From contig CAMJHX010000028.1 in assembly GCA_946405655.1 (NCBI GenBank), forward strand, positions 1-11,168: a DNA stretch of 11,168 bases, read 5' to 3'. Source of the DNA: an uncultured Clostridia bacterium (GTDB lineage: Bacteria > Bacillota > Clostridia > Oscillospirales > Oscillospiraceae). The translations under genes were made by a program, and so were the position numbers. Positions 7,109-11,168 of the stretch are shown in pieces. Within the stretch, counting starts at the first letter, position 1. Each line of letters opens with the position of its first letter. Below the pieces are notes generated by a model. That model ran no database searches. It had not been told where the DNA came from and saw only the letters and a list, made by a program, of their open reading frames with translations.

Positions 7109-8185
7109 ATGCCAGTCTTTAAGGACGAAGCAAGAGGAACATGGTACGTCATGGTGCGGTATCAGGACTGGACGGGGGAGCGCAAACAGAAGTGCAAGCG
7201 TGGCTTTGCCACCAAACGGGAGGCCCAGGAGTGGGAGCGCAGTTTCCAGATGCAGACCTCCGGCGACCTGGATATGACCTTTGAAGCCTTTACCGAGCTT
7301 TACACCAAGGATATGAAACCCCGGCTCAAGGAGAACACCTGGCTGACCAAGGAGAACATCATCCAGAAGAAAATTCTGCCCTACTTTGGCAAGCGGAAGA
7401 TTAGCGAGATCACCACCAAGGACGTGATCGCATGGCAGAACGAGTTGCTGGCCTACCGGGACGAGAAGCGCAAGCCCTACTCGGCTACCTACCTCAAAAC
7501 CCTGCACAACCAGCTTAGCGCCATCTTCAATCACGCTGTCCGCTTCTATGAGCTGCGCTCCAATCCCGCCGCCAAGGCTGGGAACATGGGGTCAGAGGAA
7601 CGGAAGGAAATGCTGTTCTGGACGAAAGCGGAGTACCAGAAGTTTGCAGATGCCATGATGGACAAGCCCGTTTCCTACTACGCCTTTGAAATGCTCTACT
7701 GGTGTGGTATTCGGGAGGGGGAACTGCTGGCCCTGACCCCGGCAGACTTTGACTTTGAGGCCGGGACGGTGAAAATCAGCAAGTCCTATCAGCGGCTCCA
7801 CGGCAAGGACGTCATTACCACGCCAAAGACGAAGAAAAGCAACCGCACCATTAAAATGCCCAACTTCCTCTGTGACGAGATGAAGGATTACCTGGGGATG
7901 CTCTACGGTATCAAGAAGAAGGAGCGCATTTTCACCATCACGAAAAGCTATCTCCACCATGAGATGGACAGAGGGGCGAAGTCGGCAGGGGTCAAGCGTA
8001 TCAGAATCCACGACCTCCGGCATTCGCACATCTCACTTCTGATTGACATGGGCTTCTCCGCTGTGGCGATTGCTGACCGTGTGGGGCATGAGAGTATCGA
8101 GATCACCTATCGCTATGCCCACCTGTTTCCGTCCAAGCAGACGGAAATGGCAGACAAATTGGACTTTGAAAGGATGGGAGCGTAA
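7109..8185 (+). CDS. int: Tyrosine-type site-specific integrase
   Basis: Catalyses integration and excision of the element by strand exchange through a 3'-phosphotyrosine link. The N-terminal arm-binding domain (about 1-48, GTWYVMVRYQDWTGERKQK) is followed by a SAM-like core-binding domain (about 55-155) and a catalytic domain (about 165-350). Catalytic residues are visible: Arg202 (CGIREGELL), a hairpin lysine in 240-243 (TPKTKKS), His301 and Arg304 (HDLRH), His327 (VGHESI) and nucleophile Tyr336 (YRYAHLF). At 358 residues it is complete and of Tn916/phage-integrase class length. It starts right after the xis stop, with AGGAAGGG upstream, and its stop overlaps the next start in TAATG. The presumed target is the guaA 3' end about 1.1 kb to the left. 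Confidence 0.95.
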   Translation: MPVFKDEARGTWYVMVRYQDWTGERKQKCKRGFATKREAQEWERSFQMQTSGDLDMTFEAFTELYTKDMKPRLKENTWLTKENIIQKKILPYFGKRKISEITTKDVIAWQNELLAYRDEKRKPYSATYLKTLHNQLSAIFNHAVRFYELRSNPAAKAGNMGSEERKEMLFWTKAEYQKFADAMMDKPVSYYAFEMLYWCGIREGELLALTPADFDFEAGTVKISKSYQRLHGKDVITTPKTKKSNRTIKMPNFLCDEMKDYLGMLYGIKKKERIFTITKSYLHHEMDRGAKSAGVKRIRIHDLRHSHISLLIDMGFSAVAIADRVGHESIEITYRYAHLFPSKQTEMADKLDFERMGA

Positions 8186-8505
8186 TGTCAGCTAAGAATT
8201 TGGACACTCACAACCGCTGGAGGAACAAGACCGTGGCCTTCCGGGTATCCCCGGAGGAAAACAAGCAGATTGACGCCGCTGTGCGGCTCTCTGGCCTGAC
8301 GAAGCAGGACTACATCACCCGGCGGCTCTTAGACCGGGCCGTGGTGGTGCAGGGCAATCCCAGGGTCTACAAGGCCCTGCGTGACCAACTCGCCGCCGTC
8401 CTGGGGGAACTGCGGCGCATTGAGGCCGGGGGCGACGTGGGGGATGAACTTCTCGCCACCATTGACCTTATCTCAGTGACGCTGGGCGGCATGAAGGAGG
8501 ATTGA
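8185..8505 (+). CDS. MobC-like / ribbon-helix-helix mobilization accessory protein
   Basis: A 106-residue basic protein. VAFRVSPEENKQIDAAVRLSGLTKQDYITRRLLDRAV (about 17-53) has the strand-helix-helix pattern of ribbon-helix-helix DNA binders and of MobC-type relaxosome proteins, and the C-terminal half is helical (LRDQLAAVLGELRRIE). MobC-like proteins bind oriT and help the relaxase reach the nick site. The start ATG shares one base with the int stop (TAATG), so expression depends on int translation. Its own end carries AAGGAGG for the next gene. Pairing with the MobV relaxase and the candidate oriT downstream is inference. A ParG-like or plain regulatory role is the alternative. Confidence 0.65.
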   Translation: MSAKNLDTHNRWRNKTVAFRVSPEENKQIDAAVRLSGLTKQDYITRRLLDRAVVVQGNPRVYKALRDQLAAVLGELRRIEAGGDVGDELLATIDLISVTLGGMKED

Positions 8506-8512
8506 TAGATTG

Positions 8513-9667
8513 ATGGATTCCAGAGAAACGAAAAGGACTGTCCCGGTTCCGTCTGTTGGCGCAGACGGGGAACAGCCCAATTCTCAAACAACTACCCAAA
8601 GTATAGCAGAGGAAACGGCTGAAAACAACCCCCAAGAGAAAGATTTAGAGGAAATGCTCCGGGATATGCGGCGCATGAACGACCCAGCCTACCTCCACAC
8701 AGTTTCCATGAACGACCTTTACCAGAACATCTACCAGAGCAGACCGCCCGTAATAGACGGTCTGCTCTACCCTGGGACGTACCTCTTTGCGGGAGCGCCC
8801 AAGGTGGGCAAGTCGTTCCTGATGGCCCAGCTTGCCTACCATGTCAGCATGGGCCTCCCCCTGTGGGGCTACCCTGTCCACAAGGGGACTGTCCTCTATC
8901 TGGCGTTGGAGGACGACCACCGCCGCTTGCAGGGGCGGCTATACCGAATGTTCGGCACAGAGGGCACCGACAATCTGCTCTTTGCGGTCTACGCCAAACA
9001 GCTTGGCGTTGGCCTGGAGGAACAGCTAAAGAAGTTCGTCCGGGAACACCCGAACACCAAGCTGATTATCATTGACACCCTCCAGAAAATCCGGGAGGCT
9101 GGTGGGGATAAGTACAGCTACGCCAACGATTACGAGGTGGTGGGTAAGCTGAAACGCCTTGCCGATGATTGCGGCGTCTGCCTCCTGCTGGTACACCACA
9201 CTCGAAAGCAACAGGCAGATGACAAATTCGATATGATCTCCGGCACCAACGGTCTGCTGGGAGCGGCGGACGGGGCCTTTCTTCTTCAAAAGGAGAAGCG
9301 GACAGACGGCAGCGCCGTTCTGGACGTGGCCGGGCGTGACCAGCAAGACCAGCGATTCTATCTTACCAGGGACAAGGAACGGCTGATATGGACGCTGGAG
9401 CGTACGGAAACGGAGGCATGGACAGAGCCGCCCGACCCGGTGCTGGAGGCCATAGCCGCCCTTGTGACGGCGGAGAAGCCGACCTGGGGTGGTACGGCCA
9501 CCGAGCTGGTAGCGGCGCTCCAGACCGACATGAAGCCCAACGCCCTGGCGATGCGGCTAAACGTCCGGGCCGGGAAGCTGCTGATAGACTACCACATCCG
9601 CTATGAGAACAGCAGGAGCCACGCCGGGAGAAGTATCAGCCTGACGCTGGAACCGTCCCAGGCGTGA
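8513..9667 (+). CDS. RepA-like AAA ATPase / hexameric helicase
   Basis: A RecA-fold ATPase of the RSF1010 RepA / AAA_25 type. With ATG 8513 as residue 1 it has 384 residues: a polar, poorly ordered N-terminus (1-45), Walker A GAPKVGKS (94-101), acidic ALEDD (131-135), Walker B KLIIIDT (183-189), the sensor stretch LLLVHHTRK (224-232), and SGTNGLLGAADGAFLL (243-258). A winged-helix-like tail follows at about 306-380. Plasmid relatives unwind DNA at the replication origin, so it may drive replication of the excised circle. A TTG codon three bases upstream (8510) also fits AAGGAGG at 8494-8500 (9 nt spacing against 12 nt for ATG), and either may be used. It follows mobC by a few bases. The last base-pairs run into the GTGACG repeat array, a candidate target of this or a partner protein. 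Confidence 0.85.
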   Translation: MDSRETKRTVPVPSVGADGEQPNSQTTTQSIAEETAENNPQEKDLEEMLRDMRRMNDPAYLHTVSMNDLYQNIYQSRPPVIDGLLYPGTYLFAGAPKVGKSFLMAQLAYHVSMGLPLWGYPVHKGTVLYLALEDDHRRLQGRLYRMFGTEGTDNLLFAVYAKQLGVGLEEQLKKFVREHPNTKLIIIDTLQKIREAGGDKYSYANDYEVVGKLKRLADDCGVCLLLVHHTRKQQADDKFDMISGTNGLLGAADGAFLLQKEKRTDGSAVLDVAGRDQQDQRFYLTRDKERLIWTLERTETEAWTEPPDPVLEAIAALVTAEKPTWGGTATELVAALQTDMKPNALAMRLNVRAGKLLIDYHIRYENSRSHAGRSISLTLEPSQA

Positions 9668-9746
9668 CGACCGTGACGGCTGTGACGGCTTTTTTGAGAG
9701 TGGCGGCGGTGTCTGAAACATCGTCACGGTCGTCACGGCTGTCACG
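9663..9746. repeat. Opposed 9-bp-period arrays (GTGACG x3 / CGTCAC x3), iteron-like
   Basis: GTGACG occurs at 9664-9669, 9673-9678 and 9682-9687. Facing it, CGTCAC occurs at 9722-9727 and 9731-9736, with TGTCAC at 9740-9745. All steps are 9 bp. The block CGTGACGACCGTGACG (9663-9678) is a perfect 16-bp inverted repeat of 9722-9737, with 43 bp between. The array includes the repA stop codon. Such directly repeated sites next to a replication gene resemble iterons. A relaxosome binding site or a large ssDNA hairpin are alternatives. Confidence 0.75.
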
Positions 9747-9771
9747 GGGAGCAGCAAAGTTTAGGCGGGGT

Positions 9772-9840
9772 GCAGGGTGCCCTTTTCAAAGGGCGGCCCT
9801 GCTGGGGGAGGCAACCGCAGTTGCCGGGGGCAAAGCCCCC
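9772..9840. other. Cluster of GC-rich hairpins, candidate single-strand origin or oriT flank
   Basis: Three stem-loops are packed in 69 bases. The first is GCAGGG/CCCTGC (9772-9777/9797-9802) enclosing GCCCTTT/AAAGGGC (9779-9785/9788-9794). The second is GGCAAC/GTTGCC with a CGCA loop (9810-9825). The third is GGGGGC/GCCCCC with an AAA loop (9826-9840). No T run follows, so intrinsic termination is unlikely. No credible gene overlaps it. Folding of single-stranded DNA during transfer or replication is the likeliest use. Confidence 0.55.
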
Positions 9841-9861
9841 ACACCCCCTCGGAGAGCCCAC

Positions 9862-9925
9862 GACACTTTGCAGACCGAAGGGATGAAAGTGTCATAGTGG
9901 GTTATTACACTTCCTGCAGGAAGTG
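9862..9925 (+). other. oriT: Candidate oriT of MobV type (pMV158-like)
   Basis: TAGTGGGTTAT (9895-9905) differs by one base from the pMV158 MobM nick region TAGTGTG/TTAT as I recall it, which predicts cleavage between 9901 and 9902. Three alternative stems share arms around it: GACACTTT/AAAGTGTC (9862-9869/9886-9893), AAGTGT/ACACTT (9887-9892/9907-9912) and an 18-bp perfect palindrome CACTTCCTGCAGGAAGTG (9908-9925). Overlapping hairpins of this kind are a known property of MobV oriT sites. It lies about 60 bp upstream of the MobV relaxase gene, the usual position. Confidence 0.75.
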
Positions 9926-9987
9926 CCTCCCCCGAACCCCCGTCCTCTTTCAACAACCCAACATCTGAAACAGGAGGATTTTTGCCT

Positions 9988-11168
9988 ATGGCGAGAGGCG
10001 ACGGTATTGACCGTACCAACGCAAGAAATATGAGGCTGACCGAAACCAAGATCGGCAACACCCAGCAGCACAACGAGCGTGAGAAGGATTCCTATGTCAA
10101 CCAGGACATTGTACCAGAGCGGACGCCGCTCAATGTCCATTTCAAGGCCCCATCTGCAGGGTATCAGGAGATGTTCTCCCAAATGGAGGCCGATGGTGTG
10201 ATCTCCACCCGTGGCATTAAGGCGGACGCATTTCGATACGGTGAGTTGGTCTTTGATGTGAACTCCGCCTACTTCTACAATCACGGCGGCTATGACTTCG
10301 CAAAACAATTTTACACCGACGCTTACAAATCCGCAATCAAAATCGTAGGTGGAGAGCAGTATATTTTGTCGGCGGTCATGCACGCCGACGAACGCAACCG
10401 GGCCATGTCCGAGGCGCTGGGGGAGGACGTGTACCACTACCACCTCCATGTGGTCTATATCCCGGTGGTGGAGAAGGAGATACGCTGGACAAAGCGGTGC
10501 AAGGACAAGTCCCTGGTGGGCAAGGTCAAGGAAACGATCATGCAGGTGAGCATGAGCAAGAAGTGGGCGTCCAAGCCCATTCTGGACGAAACTACCGGGG
10601 AGCCGTTACGCACAGCTAAGGGCAAACCCGTTCTACGAAAGTCGTACAGTGTCCTGCAAGATGATTTCTTTGAGCATATGCGCTCCGCTGGCTATGACGA
10701 TGTAGAGCGTGGGGAACGTGGTAGTTCCGAAGAACATTTGACTGTTACGCAGTTCAAGACGGAGCGTGAGCAGGAACGGCTTGCACAGCTTCAAGAGGTG
10801 TCGGCGCTGGCCCAGGTTGAGGCCGACAAAAAGAATAAGGAGGCAGCATCAGCTGAGAAGAAAGCGGCCCAGGCCAGGGCTAAGCTGGACGATGTAGCGC
10901 CCTTGCTCAAGGGCATGGAGAAACTGGCGGCGGACTTCTCCGACGACCCGGAGCGGACGCTGCCGGAGGCGGGGCCGCTGGAATCGGCCAAGTCCTACCG
11001 GGAGAAAAAGGCCAAGCCCCTTTGGGAGAAGATCGTCAAGGTGCTGCGCTCCGTCTACCGGGCCTACTTCGACCTCAAGAGCAAGTTTGAGCGGTTGCAG
11101 AGCGCCTATGATCGTGAGGTCAGTAAGAACGGCTCCCTGTCAGCCAGGATTTATGAGGTTTGTGCCGA
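9988..11168 (+). CDS. MobV-family relaxase (Mob/Pre plasmid recombination protein), 3' partial
   Basis: The relaxase nicks one oriT strand and pilots it into the recipient. The frame is open from ATG 9988 to the last base (393 codons visible) and the C-terminus is missing. ATG 9988 is set by AGGAGG at 9972-9977, 10 nt upstream, and by MARGDGIDRTNARN, which leads into motif I. Motif I is QQHNERE, with His28 in the position of the MobM catalytic His. A further motif is HADER (His132). Motif III is HYHLHVVYIP (His150, His152, His154), the metal-binding HxH signature. From about residue 250 the protein becomes a charged coiled coil (EREQERLAQLQE, ADKKNKEAASAEKKAAQARAK), which in relatives supports dimerization or membrane association. 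No strong promoter is seen just upstream, so it may be read from the operon or a weak promoter near oriT. Confidence 0.9.
   Translation, partial: MARGDGIDRTNARNMRLTETKIGNTQQHNEREKDSYVNQDIVPERTPLNVHFKAPSAGYQEMFSQMEADGVISTRGIKADAFRYGELVFDVNSAYFYNHGGYDFAKQFYTDAYKSAIKIVGGEQYILSAVMHADERNRAMSEALGEDVYHYHLHVVYIPVVEKEIRWTKRCKDKSLVGKVKETIMQVSMSKKWASKPILDETTGEPLRTAKGKPVLRKSYSVLQDDFFEHMRSAGYDDVERGERGSSEEHLTVTQFKTEREQERLAQLQEVSALAQVEADKKNKEAASAEKKAAQARAKLDDVAPLLKGMEKLAADFSDDPERTLPEAGPLESAKSYREKKAKPLWEKIVKVLRSVYRAYFDLKSKFERLQSAYDREVSKNGSLSARIYEVCA

Larger units (their letters stand above)
5987..11168 (+). mobile_element. Left part of an integrative mobilizable element at the guaA 3' end
   Basis: Starting just after the guaA stop there is a continuous block of mobile functions: XRE regulator, excisionase, tyrosine integrase, MobC-like protein, RepA-like ATPase, a candidate oriT and a MobV relaxase. 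No type IV secretion genes are seen here, so an integrative mobilizable element is the best call. A full conjugative element cannot be excluded because the right part is outside the window. The exact left boundary is inferred from the guaA hotspot and has not been measured against attR. Confidence 0.85.

Noticed and set aside
6893..7534. 213-codon minus-strand frame opposite xis and int
   Set aside because: It would run into the xis promoter region and is antisense to two genes with clear motifs and RBSs. It is a shadow.
9663..9746. CRISPR array
   Set aside because: The repeats are only 6-9 bp with no unique spacers, and the second set is inverted.
9664..9897. 77-codon frame starting with GTG in the repeat array (TTVTAVTAF...)
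   Set aside because: The Thr-Val pattern arises only because the GTGACG repeats have a 9-bp period. It has no separate RBS, and the rest is translated hairpin DNA.
9892..10449. 185-codon minus-strand frame opposite the relaxase start
   Set aside because: It is antisense to MobV motifs I and III and covers the candidate oriT. It has no RBS or family resemblance.

Overview
The window looks like a piece of a moderately GC-rich gut Firmicutes chromosome, most like Oscillospiraceae/Ruminococcaceae. The reasons are strong AGGAGG-type ribosome binding sites, consensus sigma-A promoters, and a secreted S8 protease ending in Cys-rich modules and three S-layer-homology (SLH) repeats, an architecture familiar from that group. 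The genus cannot be fixed from the sequence alone.

Left part, bases 1-5986, is chromosomal backbone. It holds a 1447-residue exported, cell-wall-associated subtilisin-type protease, a strong intrinsic terminator, a compact promoter, and guaA (GMP synthase). Both genes are rich in G/C-ending codons.

Right part, from about 5987 to the window end, is the left portion of an integrative mobilizable element that appears to sit at the 3' end of guaA, a known integration hotspot. In order it has: a presumed attL with a perfect 10-bp tandem repeat that could be an integrase arm site; a terminator hairpin with a GNRA-type loop; a leftward XRE-type regulator; a divergent promoter region with near-symmetrical operator candidates; a tightly packed rightward operon of excisionase (xis), tyrosine integrase (int), a MobC-like small protein and a RepA-like AAA ATPase; a non-coding region of about 320 bp; and a MobV-family relaxase (Mob/Pre) that runs off the window.

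The non-coding block at 9668-9987 is the most informative structure. It has opposed 9-bp-period GTGACG/CGTCAC arrays (candidate replication iterons or accessory-protein sites), a run of GC-rich hairpins, and a candidate oriT in which three mutually exclusive stem-loops surround TAGTGGGTTAT, one base from the pMV158 MobM nick motif as I recall it.

Together the genes suggest an element that the XRE protein holds silent, that excises through Xis and Int, may replicate as a circle with the RepA-like helicase, and is mobilized by the MobV relaxase using another element's transfer machinery. Its cargo and right end (attR) lie beyond this window, so no defence, resistance or metabolic payload can be named.
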